Of a stretch of DNA of 64,000 nucleotides, positions 1-8,410 are shown in pieces. The notes beneath the pieces were generated by a model. That model saw only the letters and a program-made list of their open reading frames with translations. It ran no database searches and was not told the origin of the DNA. Every line of letters begins with the position of its first letter. The first letter of the stretch is position 1. Both the position numbers and the translations under genes were made by a program. This stretch comes from Cupriavidus sp. WGlv3 (GTDB lineage: Bacteria > Pseudomonadota > Gammaproteobacteria > Burkholderiales > Burkholderiaceae). The stretch covers positions 396,626 to 460,625 of the forward strand of contig NZ_JALHRX010000004.1 of NCBI RefSeq assembly GCF_023952475.1, given 5' to 3'.

Positions 1-267
1 ACCGTGGCCACCATCGCCGCGACCTTCGTCGACGACTGCATGCAGCGCCTGATGGACGGCCAGCTCGACGCGGCGACCGCGGCGATGGCCAAATGGTGGT
101 GCACCCAACAGAACTGCCAGGTCATCGACGAGTGCCTGCAGTTGCACGGGGGCTATGGCTACATGCTGGAATACCCGATCGCGCGCATGTACGCGAACGC
201 ACGCGTCAGCAAGATCTTCGGCGGCTCCAACGAGATCATGAAGGAGCTGGTCGCACGCACGCTCTGA
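1..267 (+). CDS. Acyl-CoA dehydrogenase, C-terminal fragment (cut by window edge)
   Basis: This is the last 88 codons of a flavin-dependent acyl-CoA dehydrogenase. The reading frame is open from the first base of the window, so the true start lies upstream. The visible part is the C-terminal helical domain with the family signature HGGYGYMLEYPIARMY, then ARVSKIFGGSNEIMKELVAR, which in the family helps bind FAD and substrate at the subunit interface. The family oxidises acyl-CoA to trans-2-enoyl-CoA and passes electrons to electron-transfer flavoprotein. Chain-length preference cannot be judged from this piece. A clear hairpin about 100 bases past the stop probably ends the transcript. Confidence 0.9.
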   Translation, partial: TVATIAATFVDDCMQRLMDGQLDAATAAMAKWWCTQQNCQVIDECLQLHGGYGYMLEYPIARMYANARVSKIFGGSNEIMKELVARTL

Positions 268-367
268 GCCCGTCAACGCAGGCGCTGCGCTATCAGCACT
301 GTCTGTGTGCTAGTGCGCGCAGGCAGCGCGAGACGTCGCAAAACGCCTGACGACATGCGCAAAAATG

Positions 368-391
368 AAAGCCGGCACCTGTGCCGGCTTT
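368..391 (+). terminator. Hairpin terminator after the acyl-CoA dehydrogenase
   Basis: AAAGCCGGCAC pairs perfectly with GTGCCGGCTTT around a two-base CT centre. A 5' A-run and a 3' T-run flank the GC-rich stem, the usual form of an intrinsic terminator that can work in both directions. Confidence 0.75.
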
Positions 392-564
392 CGTGCTTAT
401 GGTTACAAAACCGGATGTGCACGGATGGCGGGAAAGGTGTAAGGTGTGTCACAAGCATGGTCAATGGCCCGTCGCGCGCGGAGGCGAAGCCGAGTGGGAT
501 CAGCCAAAAGCTGACAGCGAAATCCGGCAGGAATGCAGCGGGAAATGCAGCAACGAAACACCCG

Positions 565-578
565 TTGCATCGATGCAA
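565..578. promoter_or_regulatory. Perfect palindrome TTGCATCGATGCAA upstream of prkA
   Basis: A 14-bp perfect palindrome lies about 40 bp upstream of the best -10-like hexamer for prkA and 167 bp before its start codon. It is a candidate binding site for a dimeric regulator. No regulator is identified. Confidence 0.35.
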
Positions 579-617
579 GATTCGTCAACTCGGACTCCAC
601 CATCGCCGTTATTTGAC

Positions 618-623
618 TATGAT
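618..623 (+). promoter_or_regulatory. Possible prkA promoter -10 element
   Basis: TATGAT preceded by C (CTATGAT) resembles an extended -10 of the RpoS/sigma70 type. No good -35 sits 17 bp upstream, which would suit an RpoS-type promoter. The enteric homologue of prkA is RpoS-dependent, but here the assignment rests on the hexamer alone. Confidence 0.25.
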
Positions 624-744
624 GAAGTAAAGACTTCGCAACATGACAGGTCGCCAGGCCGGGGTGGTGTACCGCGAACGTTGCGCGAAGCCTTGGGGGT
701 AGCACTACCTACGCCTCGGACGTGAACTCTGACGGGAGTGAGGT

Positions 745-2667
745 ATGGACATTTTTGGCCATTACGCTACGCGGTTCGAAGCTCGCAAGGAAGAGGAATA
801 CAGCATCCAGGAATACCTGGAGATCTGCAAGAAGGATCCGACTGCCTACGCGACCGCTGCCGAACGCATGCTCGCCGCGATCGGTCAGCCTGAGCTGGTG
901 GATACCCACCATGATCCCAGGCTGTCCCGCCTGTTCTTCAACAAGGTCATTCGCATCTATCCGGCCTTCCGCGACTTCTACGGCATGGAGGACACGATCG
1001 AGCAGATCGTCTCGTTCTTCAAGCACGCGGCGCAGGGCCTGGAAGAGCGCAAGCAGATCCTGTATCTGCTCGGGCCTCCCGGCGGCGGCAAGTCCTCGCT
1101 CGCGGAAAAGCTGAAGGCGTTGATGGAACAGATCCCCATCTACGCGCTGAAGGGTTCGCCCATCCACGAGTCACCGCTGGGTCTGTTCTCGCCGGAAGAA
1201 GACGGCAAGATCCTGGAAGAGGACTACGGCATCCCGCTGCGCTATCTCAATACCATTGCCTCGCCATGGGCAGTGAAGCGCCTGCACGAGTTCAACGGCG
1301 ACATCACCAAGTTCAAGGTGGTGAAGCTGCGCCCGTCGGTGCTGTCGCAGATCGCGATCTCGAAGACCGAGCCGGGCGACGAGAACAACCAGGACATCTC
1401 GTCGCTGGTGGGCAAGGTAGACATCCGCAAGCTCGAGGACTTCCCGCAGGACGACCCGGACGCGTACTCGTATTCCGGCGGCCTGTGCCTGGCCAACCGC
1501 GGCCTGCTCGAGTTCGTCGAAATGTTCAAGGCGCCGATCAAGGTGCTGCACCCGCTGCTGACCGCGACCCAGGAGGGCAACTACAAGGGCACGGAAGGCT
1601 TTGGCGCGATCCCGTTCGACGGCGTCATCCTGGCGCACTCGAACGAGGCCGAGTGGCAGACCTTCAAGGCGGACAAGAACAACGAGGCCTTCCTCGACCG
1701 GATCTATATCGTCAAGGTGCCGTACTGCCTGCGCGTGTCCGACGAGGTCAAGATCTACGACAAGCTGTTGCGCAGCAGTTCGCTGTCGGCCGCGCCGTGC
1801 GCGCCCAACACGCTGAAGATGATGGCGCAGTTCGCCGTGCTCACGCGCATCAAGGAGCCGGAGAATTCCAACATCTTCTCGAAGATGCGCGTCTACGATG
1901 GCGAGAGCCTGAAGGACGTGGATCCGAAGGCGAAGTCGTACCAGGAATACCGCGACTACGCCGGCATCGACGAGGGCATGAACGGGCTGTCGACGCGCTT
2001 CGCCTTCAAGGTCCTGTCCAAGGTCTTCAACTTCGACAACACCGAAGTGGCGGCCAACCCGGTGCACCTGCTGTACGTGCTCGAGCAGCAGATCGAGCGC
2101 GAGCAGTTCCCGCCGGAGCAGGAGGCCAAGCTGCTGTCGTATATCAAGGAGTACCTGACCACGCCGTTCGTGGAGTTCATCGGCAAGGAGATCCAGACCG
2201 CTTACCTGGAATCGTATTCGGAGTACGGGCAGAACATCTTCGACCGCTATGTGGTGTTCGCCGACCTGTGGATCCAGGACCAGGAGTACCGCGATCCCAA
2301 CACCGGCGAAATCCTCGACCGCAACGCGCTGAACGACGAGCTCGAGAAAGTGGAAAAGCCCGCGGGTATCTCGAACCCGAAGGACTTCCGCAACGAGATC
2401 GTCAACTTCGTGCTGCGGGCGCGGGCCAACAACGGTGGCAAGAACCCGGTCTGGACCAGCTATGAAAAGCTGCGGATGGTGATCGAGAAGCGCATGTTCT
2501 CCACCACGGAGGACCTGCTGCCGGTGATCTCGTTCAATGCCAAGTCTTCGCGCGAAGACCAGGACAAGCACGAGAACTTCGTCAACCGCATGGTCGAGAA
2601 GGGGTACACGCCCAAGCAAGTGAGACTGTTGGTGGAGTGGTATCTGCGCGTAAGAAAGTCATCGTAA
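745..2667 (+). CDS. prkA: PrkA family serine protein kinase / AAA+ protein
   Basis: A 640-residue full-length PrkA protein (YeaG in enterics). The N-terminal AAA+ part has a clear Walker A, GPPGGGKS, at residues 110-117; the C-terminal half is the PrkA-specific domain. Family members are cytoplasmic ATP-binding proteins linked to starvation, stress and sporulation responses, described as serine kinases and in Bacillus also as an AAA+ protease-like factor. The start is supported by GGGAG and AGGT just upstream of ATG 745. It is followed 37 bp later by yeaH and then spoVR, the conserved trio found across proteobacteria, so co-transcription is likely. Family identity is very secure; the substrate is unknown. 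Confidence 0.95.
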   Translation: MDIFGHYATRFEARKEEEYSIQEYLEICKKDPTAYATAAERMLAAIGQPELVDTHHDPRLSRLFFNKVIRIYPAFRDFYGMEDTIEQIVSFFKHAAQGLEERKQILYLLGPPGGGKSSLAEKLKALMEQIPIYALKGSPIHESPLGLFSPEEDGKILEEDYGIPLRYLNTIASPWAVKRLHEFNGDITKFKVVKLRPSVLSQIAISKTEPGDENNQDISSLVGKVDIRKLEDFPQDDPDAYSYSGGLCLANRGLLEFVEMFKAPIKVLHPLLTATQEGNYKGTEGFGAIPFDGVILAHSNEAEWQTFKADKNNEAFLDRIYIVKVPYCLRVSDEVKIYDKLLRSSSLSAAPCAPNTLKMMAQFAVLTRIKEPENSNIFSKMRVYDGESLKDVDPKAKSYQEYRDYAGIDEGMNGLSTRFAFKVLSKVFNFDNTEVAANPVHLLYVLEQQIEREQFPPEQEAKLLSYIKEYLTTPFVEFIGKEIQTAYLESYSEYGQNIFDRYVVFADLWIQDQEYRDPNTGEILDRNALNDELEKVEKPAGISNPKDFRNEIVNFVLRARANNGGKNPVWTSYEKLRMVIEKRMFSTTEDLLPVISFNAKSSREDQDKHENFVNRMVEKGYTPKQVRLLVEWYLRVRKSS

Positions 2668-2704
2668 CGGCGCCGCGGAACGGGTCTCTCAACGAGGGCA
2701 ACAT

Positions 2705-3967
2705 ATGGCTACGGTCATCGATCGGCGCGAAAACGGCGGCAACAAGAGTGCCGTCAACCAGCAACGCTTCATCAAGCGCTACCGCGAGCAGATCCGGCAA
2801 GCGGTGGCAAAGGCGGTGTCCGGCCGGAAGATCATGGACATCGAGCAGAGCGGGCAGGTGTCCATTCCGGTCAAGGACATCAGCGAACCCATCTTCCACC
2901 ACGGCCCGGGCGGGCGGCGCGAGTGGATTCACCCTGGCAACAAGAAGTTCGTCAAGGGTGATTCCTTCGACCGCCAGCAGCAGGGCGGCGGCGGGACCGG
3001 TTCGCGCGCCAGTGACAGCGGCGAGGGCGAGGACGATTTCGTCTTCACGCTGTCGCGCGAGGACTTCCTCAATTTCTTCTTCGAGGACATGGCGCTGCCG
3101 GACCTGGCCAAGCGCCACCTCGCCAAGATTGCCGAGGTGCGCAAGGTGCGCGCCGGCTTTTCCATCGACGGCACCCCGTCCAACCTGTCGATCCTGCGCA
3201 CCATGCGCAGTTCGCTGGGGCGGCGCATCGCCTTGTCCAGCCCTTACCAGAAGCGCCTGCGCCAGCTGGAGCTGGCCTATGCCGAGGCGCTGGAGCAGGA
3301 CGGACCGTATGCCGAAGGCACGCTCGAGCTGATGGAGAAGATGCGGCACCTGCGCGCCTGCATCGATCGCGTTCCCTTTATCGAGAAGCTCGACCTGCGC
3401 TACAACAACCGCGTGCTGAAGAAGCGTCCGCAGGCCCAGGCGGTGATGTTCTGCCTGATGGACGTGTCCGGCTCGATGGACGAGAGCCGCAAGGACCTGG
3501 CCAAGCGCTTCTTCATGCTGCTGTACCTGTTCCTGAAGCGCAACTACGAGCGCATCGATGTGGTGTTTATCCGCCATCACACCGTGGCGAAGGAAGTCGA
3601 AGAGGAAGATTTCTTCCACTCGCGCGAGTCCGGCGGCACCGTCGTGTCGAGCGCGCTGAAGCTGATGGTGGAGGTCATCCATGACCGCTATCCGCCCAGC
3701 CAGTGGAACATCTATTGCGCGCAGGCCTCGGACGGGGATAACTGGGCCGGCGATTCCGAGCTGTGCGGGCGGCTGCTGCGCGAGTCGATCCTGCCGCTGG
3801 TGCAGTATTACGCCTATGTGGAGGTAGCGTCGGAAGAGCCGCAGAACCTCTGGGAAGAGTATCTGACGGTGAAGAGCCAGTTCGATCACTTTGCGATGCA
3901 GCGCATCATCGGCGCGGACGAGATCTATCCGGTGCTGCACGACCTGTTCCAGAAACGCGCGGCATAA
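2705..3967 (+). CDS. yeaH: YeaH/YhbH family protein (UPF0229, DUF444)
   Basis: A 420-residue DUF444 protein, the constant partner of PrkA. The C-terminal half has a von Willebrand A-like fold with a MIDAS-type motif DVSGS at residues 253-257 and a downstream GGT, so divalent metal binding is expected. Residues 92-112 are a Gly/Asp/Glu-rich linker (QQGGGGTGSRASDSGEGEDD). The N-terminal part is basic and rich in Gln and Arg. In the family it is thought to act with PrkA and SpoVR in stress signalling; biochemical function is not settled. It starts 37 bp after prkA in the same operon. Confidence 0.93.
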   Translation: MATVIDRRENGGNKSAVNQQRFIKRYREQIRQAVAKAVSGRKIMDIEQSGQVSIPVKDISEPIFHHGPGGRREWIHPGNKKFVKGDSFDRQQQGGGGTGSRASDSGEGEDDFVFTLSREDFLNFFFEDMALPDLAKRHLAKIAEVRKVRAGFSIDGTPSNLSILRTMRSSLGRRIALSSPYQKRLRQLELAYAEALEQDGPYAEGTLELMEKMRHLRACIDRVPFIEKLDLRYNNRVLKKRPQAQAVMFCLMDVSGSMDESRKDLAKRFFMLLYLFLKRNYERIDVVFIRHHTVAKEVEEEDFFHSRESGGTVVSSALKLMVEVIHDRYPPSQWNIYCAQASDGDNWAGDSELCGRLLRESILPLVQYYAYVEVASEEPQNLWEEYLTVKSQFDHFAMQRIIGADEIYPVLHDLFQKRAA

Positions 3968-4028
3968 TCAGTGCTGGGCCGGACATTGGCGGCAATGACC
4001 GGCAAGCCGCGGTGAAGAAGGCAATATT

Positions 4029-4088
4029 GGCAAGACAGGGGACCTGGCGGCGCGCCCGCGCCGTCAGCACCGGCCTGCCTGTCTTGCC
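4029..4088 (+). promoter_or_regulatory. Intercistronic hairpin between yeaH and spoVR
   Basis: GGCAAGACAGG (4029-4039) pairs perfectly with CCTGTCTTGCC (4078-4088). The 38-base loop contains a second GC-rich stem around GGCGCG/CGCGCC. No T-run follows, so it is more likely an mRNA stability, processing or translation-control element than a simple terminator. The spoVR ribosome binding site (AAGGGGCG) follows directly. Confidence 0.45.
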
Positions 4089-4106
4089 CGGACAAAAGGG
4101 GCGAAG

Positions 4107-5660
4107 ATGGCTTATCTGTCCACGGGTTCGGAATGGACCTTCGAGCTGATCAACCGGTATGACCGCGAGATTTCTCGCATCGCCGGCGAATTCGGCCTGG
4201 ATACCTATCCCAATCAGATCGAGATCATCACCGCGGAGCAGATGCTCGACGCCTACGCGTCGGCGGGATTGCCGGTAGGCTACAGCCACTGGTCCTACGG
4301 CAAGCATTTCCTGGCGTCGGAGCGCAGCTACCAGCGCGGGCACATGGGGCTGGCCTACGAGATCGTCATCAACTCCAATCCCTGCATCGCCTACCTGATG
4401 GAGGAGAACACCATGCCGATGCAGGCGCTGACGATCGCGCATGCCTGCTACGGCCACAATTCCTTCTTCAAGGGCAACTACCTGTTCCGTACCTGGACCA
4501 ACGCCGACGCCATCGTCGACTACCTGCTGTTCGCCAAGAACTATGTGGCCGAGTGCGAGCAGCGCTACGGCGAGCAGGAGGTGGAGCTGCTGCTGGACTC
4601 CTGCCACGCGCTGCAGAACTACGGCGTGGACCGCTACAAGCGGCCCAAGAAGCTGTCGATCACCGAGGAAAAGGCCCGTCAGGCCGACCGCGAGAACTAC
4701 CTGCAGATGCAGGTCAACGACCTGTGGCGCACGCTGCCCAAGCACCGGCCGCACGCGCTGGCGTCGGACGACGACACGCCCGAGCCGGATGTGCCATTCC
4801 CGCCCGAGCCGCAGGAGAACCTGCTGTATTTCATCGAGAAGAACGCGCCCAAGCTGGCACCGTGGCAGCGCGAGATCGTGCGCATCGTGCGCAAGATCGC
4901 GCAATACTTCTATCCGCAGCGCCAGACCAAGGTGATGAACGAAGGCTGGGCCACGTTCTGGCACTACACCATCATCAACCAGCTGTACGAGGAAAAACTG
5001 GTCAACGACGCGTTCATGATGGAGCTGCTGCAGGCGCACACCAACGTCATCTACCAGCCGCCGTACCACAGCCCCTACTACAGCGGCATGAACCCCTACA
5101 CGGTGGGCTTCCTGATGTTCCAGGACCTGCGCCGCATGTGCGAGAGCCCGACCGACGAAGACTACCGCTGGGCGCCCGAGATCGCCGGCACCGACTGGCG
5201 CAAGACGCTGGACTTCGCCATGCGCAACTTCAAGGACGAGAGCTTCCTGCTGCAGTTCCTGTCGCCGCGCGTGATCCGCGAGCTGAAGCTGTTCTCGGTG
5301 CTGGACGATGACCGCGAGGGCAAGCTGCGCGTCACCGCGATCCATGACGACGAGGGCTACCGCGCCATCCGCCAGTTGATGGCGGCGCAGTACGACCTGT
5401 CCAGCATGGAGCCCAACATCCAGGTCACCAACGTCGATGTCGGCGGCGACCGCTCGCTGACGCTGCGCCACCTGCAGAACGACCGGCGTCCGCTGGCGCA
5501 CAACTTCGATGAAGTGGTGCGGCACGTGACCCGGCTATGGGGCTTTACCGTACGGCTGGAGGTGGCCTATGAAGACGGCCGCACCGAGCTCAAGTACGAA
5601 TGCAAGCCTGAGCGCCGCCACCGTCGCCCGCACGGCAGCGGGCTGAGCCTGGCCGCCTGA
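4107..5660 (+). CDS. spoVR: SpoVR family protein
   Basis: A 517-residue SpoVR/YcgB homologue, the usual length. Conserved family segments include SEWTFELI near the N terminus, HACYGHNSFFKGNYLF, and NEGWATFWHYTI with a run of histidines and acidic residues suggestive of a metal-binding core. Bacillus SpoVR acts in spore cortex formation; in non-sporulating Gram-negatives the protein is cytoplasmic and stress-associated with unknown activity. ATG 4107 is preceded by AAGGGGCGAAG. It is the last gene of the prkA-yeaH-spoVR set. Its stop codon lies inside a 16-bp inverted repeat shared with the convergent acyl-CoA dehydrogenase gene. Confidence 0.93.
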   Translation: MAYLSTGSEWTFELINRYDREISRIAGEFGLDTYPNQIEIITAEQMLDAYASAGLPVGYSHWSYGKHFLASERSYQRGHMGLAYEIVINSNPCIAYLMEENTMPMQALTIAHACYGHNSFFKGNYLFRTWTNADAIVDYLLFAKNYVAECEQRYGEQEVELLLDSCHALQNYGVDRYKRPKKLSITEEKARQADRENYLQMQVNDLWRTLPKHRPHALASDDDTPEPDVPFPPEPQENLLYFIEKNAPKLAPWQREIVRIVRKIAQYFYPQRQTKVMNEGWATFWHYTIINQLYEEKLVNDAFMMELLQAHTNVIYQPPYHSPYYSGMNPYTVGFLMFQDLRRMCESPTDEDYRWAPEIAGTDWRKTLDFAMRNFKDESFLLQFLSPRVIRELKLFSVLDDDREGKLRVTAIHDDEGYRAIRQLMAAQYDLSSMEPNIQVTNVDVGGDRSLTLRHLQNDRRPLAHNFDEVVRHVTRLWGFTVRLEVAYEDGRTELKYECKPERRHRRPHGSGLSLAA

Positions 5661-5693
5661 AGCGGCGCCGCTGGCCCCGCCGCTTCAGGCGGC
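5652..5693. terminator. Bidirectional hairpin containing both convergent stop codons
   Basis: A perfect 16-bp inverted repeat: GCCGCCTGAAGCGGCG at 5652-5667 and its complement at 5678-5693, with a 10-base loop. The left arm holds the spoVR stop (TGA 5658-5660). The right arm holds, on the minus strand, the stop of the acyl-CoA dehydrogenase (5685-5687). The stem is very GC-rich without T-runs, so it may stop both polymerases with help or block read-through and antisense transcription. Confidence 0.6.
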
Positions 5694-6695
5694 GGGCGCC
5701 GGTTCGCACCAGTCGCGCACCAGTTCCACCGCCTTGCGGCCGTCGCTGGCACAGACCGCTTCACCCAGCACGCGGCTCCACCAGCGTTCCGATCCGTCCG
5801 CCACGCGCCACGCATGCAGCCGGCGCGTATAGAGTTGCAGGTCATATTCCTCGGTAATGCCGATCGCGCCGTGCACGGCATGGGCGATCGCGGCCACCGG
5901 CGTGACCGCGTCGCTGGCGCGCAGCTTGCCGATCGCCGCGCGCAGGCGGTCAGGCGTGGCGCCGCCGCTGTCGCAGGCCAGCTGCGCGGCCACCCGCGCG
6001 GCGGCGACATGCTCGGCCATTTCGCTGACCTGGTGCTGGATTGCCTGGAACTTGCCGATGGCGCGGCCGAACTGCTGGCGGTCGTTGGCGTACTGCAGCG
6101 TCACGTCGAGCACATGCGACAGCGCGCCGGCCAGTTGCGCCGCGTGCAGGCAGGCGCCCAGCGTGCGCACGGTGCCGGCCGGGAGCTGGAATGCCGCGGG
6201 CGCGGCGGCGTCCGGGCGCGGCACGCGCAGCGTCAGGTCGCCGTGCGCACCGGTGGCCTCGGCGCGCGCCGCCGCGGCGGGCAGCAGCAGGCAGCGCTCG
6301 CCGTCCTGCAGCAGGAACCACTGCGCATGGCGGGCGTCCGCCACCAGCGTGGCGGCGGCGCCGTCGTCGAAGCTTGCCAGCGCGATCGGGCCGTCTGGCA
6401 GCGCGACGCCGCCGGCATGCAGCAGCGCGCGCGCAAAAACGGTCTGCGCCAGCGGCAGCGGCAGGGCGTGGCGGCCGGTCACGAACAGCACCGGCGCCAG
6501 TTCTTGCAGCGGCAGCGCGGCGCCGCCGGCGGATTCGGGCAACAGGCAGTCGGCGAAGCCGCTGTCTTGCAGCGCTTGCCATAGCGGCTGCCATAGCGGC
6601 TGCGGATTGGCCTGCAATTCCAGCGCGCGCACCGTGGCGGGCGTGCAGCAGTCGCGCAGCAGCGCATCGAGGGCATCGGAGTAGGCGTTATGCAT
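5685..6695 (-). CDS. Acyl-CoA dehydrogenase (small, second subunit of pair)
   Basis: A 336-residue acyl-CoA dehydrogenase-like flavoprotein, shorter and more divergent than its neighbour at 6734-7894. The C-terminal domain keeps DVTLQYANDRQQFGRAIGKFQAIQHQVSEMAEHV, the hallmark helices of the family; the middle beta-domain is degenerate. Such short partners often pair with a canonical dehydrogenase to form heteromeric enzymes on unusual acyl-CoA substrates. I chose ATG 6695 (MHNAYSD) over the TTG two codons upstream. It is the last gene of the minus-strand operon caiB-maoC-dehydrogenase-dehydrogenase, 38 bp after the preceding gene. Confidence 0.85.
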   Translation of the reverse strand: MHNAYSDALDALLRDCCTPATVRALELQANPQPLWQPLWQALQDSGFADCLLPESAGGAALPLQELAPVLFVTGRHALPLPLAQTVFARALLHAGGVALPDGPIALASFDDGAAATLVADARHAQWFLLQDGERCLLLPAAAARAEATGAHGDLTLRVPRPDAAAPAAFQLPAGTVRTLGACLHAAQLAGALSHVLDVTLQYANDRQQFGRAIGKFQAIQHQVSEMAEHVAAARVAAQLACDSGGATPDRLRAAIGKLRASDAVTPVAAIAHAVHGAIGITEEYDLQLYTRRLHAWRVADGSERWWSRVLGEAVCASDGRKAVELVRDWCEPAPAA

Positions 6696-6733
6696 GGGCA
6701 ATCTCGTTCAGGATGGCGGTCGACGGGAGCGGA

Positions 6734-7894
6734 TCAGCGCAGGCCCAGTCCGCGCGCGATCATGCCGCGCAGGATTTCGCGGGTGCCGCCGCGCAGCGAG
6801 TACGACGGCGCGATCTGCGTCACATAGGCCAGGGTGCGGTACAGCGCTCCGTCGGCCGCGAGTGCCGGTTCGTCGCCGAGCGCGGCTTCCACCAGGGCCG
6901 GCACCGATTGCTCGAAGGTGGTGCCCAGGTCCTTCACCAGCGCGGCCTCCACCACCGGGCTTTCGCCCGCGGCCAGCCGCGCCGTGACCGCCAGCGACAT
7001 CGCGCGCAGCACCGCCAGGTGGCCGGCGAGGCGGCCGGCGGTGACGGTGTCGCGCCGCGCCGGCGGCAGGCGGCGCAGGGCGTCGAGCCAGGTGTCGAGC
7101 AGCACCACGCTGGAATACAGCCGCTCCGGGCCGCTGCGCTCGAACGCCAGCTCGGCGTTGACCTGCTCCCAGCCGCTGCCTTCGTTGCCGACCAGCGCAT
7201 CCGCGGCCAGCGCCACGTCGTCGAAGCTCACTTCCGAGAAGTGCGCATCGCCGGCCAGGTCGCGGATCGGCCGCACCGTGACGCCCGGCGCTTGCAGGTC
7301 GACGATGAACTGCGACAGCCCGGCCTGCCGGTCCTGCGGCGTGCCCGAGGTGCGCACCAGCGCGATCATGAAGTGGCAGCGGTCGGCATTGGTGGTCCAG
7401 ATCTTGCGGCCGTTCAGGCGCCAGCTGCCATCCGGCTGGCGCACCGCGCGCGTGGCCACGCTGGCCAGGTCCGAGCCGGAATTGGGCTCGCTCATGCCGA
7501 TGCAGAAAAAGGCCTCGCCGCGGCTGATCGCGGGGAGGTAGCGCGCCTTCTGCGCGTCGTTGCCGTAGCGCAGGATCAGCGGGCCGCTCTGGCGGTCGGC
7601 AATCCAGTGCGCCGACACCGGCGCGCCGCACGCCAGCAGTTCTTCGACCAGCACGAAGCGCGAAAACGGGTCCAGCCCCGCGCCGCCGTACTGCGCCGGC
7701 AGCGTGATGCCGACCCAGCCGCGCGCGGCCAGCGCCCGGCTGAAGCCGGCATCGAAGCCCATCCACGAGCGCGCCCGCGTTTCCGGCGGCAGCGCCGGCA
7801 TGTGCTGGTCCAGGAAGGCCCGCACCTCGGCGCGGAATGCCGCGGCGTGGGGAGGCAGGGTGGTAAGGCTGAAGGTGGAAAGCAATGCGGTCAC
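6734..7894 (-). CDS. Acyl-CoA dehydrogenase (canonical)
   Basis: A 386-residue acyl-CoA dehydrogenase with all three domains. GMSEPNSGSDLASVATRA is the FAD/substrate-binding signature of the beta-domain. NGRKIWTTNADRCHFMIALVRT follows, and the C terminus has QIAPSYSLRGGTREILRGMIARGLGLR. It oxidises an acyl-CoA to the enoyl-CoA. GTG 7894 is preceded by CAGGA at good spacing. It lies between the MaoC-like hydratase gene and the shorter dehydrogenase, which suggests successive dehydrogenation and hydration of a CoA ester made by the CaiB-type transferase. Confidence 0.9.
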   Translation of the reverse strand: MTALLSTFSLTTLPPHAAAFRAEVRAFLDQHMPALPPETRARSWMGFDAGFSRALAARGWVGITLPAQYGGAGLDPFSRFVLVEELLACGAPVSAHWIADRQSGPLILRYGNDAQKARYLPAISRGEAFFCIGMSEPNSGSDLASVATRAVRQPDGSWRLNGRKIWTTNADRCHFMIALVRTSGTPQDRQAGLSQFIVDLQAPGVTVRPIRDLAGDAHFSEVSFDDVALAADALVGNEGSGWEQVNAELAFERSGPERLYSSVVLLDTWLDALRRLPPARRDTVTAGRLAGHLAVLRAMSLAVTARLAAGESPVVEAALVKDLGTTFEQSVPALVEAALGDEPALAADGALYRTLAYVTQIAPSYSLRGGTREILRGMIARGLGLR

Positions 7895-7948
7895 GTTTGA
7901 GTCCTGTCGCTTGATATGGCAGAGGCGTGCTTTGGATTCCGCGCAGCG

Positions 7949-8410
7949 TCACCGACCTGCCAGCAGCCGGCGCGCGGTATAGGTCATCACCTGTTCGCCG
8001 CGCTGGTTGAACACCTCGATGCGCGAATCCACCACGGCGCGGCCGCTGCGCGAGGTCGGGCGGATGCCGGTCACGGTCACGGTGGCGTGGATGGTGTCGC
8101 CGACCAGCACCGGGCCGTGGATCTGCTGCGTCAGCTCCAGCATCGCCAGCCCGGTGCCCTGGATCATGGTCTGCAGGATGAAGCCCTCGATCAGCGCATA
8201 GGTCAGCGCCGCCGGCACCGGCCGGCCCTGGATCGCGCCGCCGTCGTAGCCGGCTTCGATGAAGATGGCCTCGACCATGCCGGTGACCGAGATGAAGTTG
8301 ACCAGGTCGGTTTCGGTCACGGTGCGGGCAAAGGTGCGGAAGGCCTGGCCCTGGTGCAGGTCTTGCCAGTAGAAGCCCTGGCCCAGGCGGGGCAGTTCGG
8401 CATGCGTCAT
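7949..8410 (-). CDS. MaoC-like (R)-specific hydratase
   Basis: A 153-residue single hot-dog-domain protein of the MaoC dehydratase family. GQAFRTFARTVTETDLVNFISVTG at the N-terminal end and the segment GPVLVGDTIHATVTV are typical. MaoC proteins add water to enoyl-CoA esters in the cytoplasm. The start codon overlaps the stop of the CaiB gene (ATGA), indicating translational coupling, and GGAGA precedes it. It probably acts after the two dehydrogenases encoded downstream. Confidence 0.85.
   Translation of the reverse strand: MTHAELPRLGQGFYWQDLHQGQAFRTFARTVTETDLVNFISVTGMVEAIFIEAGYDGGAIQGRPVPAALTYALIEGFILQTMIQGTGLAMLELTQQIHGPVLVGDTIHATVTVTGIRPTSRSGRAVVDSRIEVFNQRGEQVMTYTARRLLAGR

Larger units (their letters stand above)
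268..744. other. 477-bp intergenic region before prkA
   Basis: No convincing gene lies between the acyl-CoA dehydrogenase stop and prkA. The short open frames here overlap each other on both strands, lack ribosome binding sites and show no recognisable family. The region holds a terminator hairpin (368-391), a perfect 14-bp palindrome (565-578), and a possible -10 element (618-623). The prkA ribosome binding site is the GGGAG/AGGT run at 734-744. Confidence 0.6.

Noticed and set aside
307..725. Overlapping small frames in the 477-bp gap before prkA
   Set aside because: No ribosome sites, no conserved domain, and overlap with the terminator and palindrome.
580..744. Sigma54 promoter upstream of prkA
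   Set aside because: I looked for a TGGCAC-N5-TTGC pattern because the enteric homologue can be nitrogen-regulated; no match has the right GG-N10-GC spacing.
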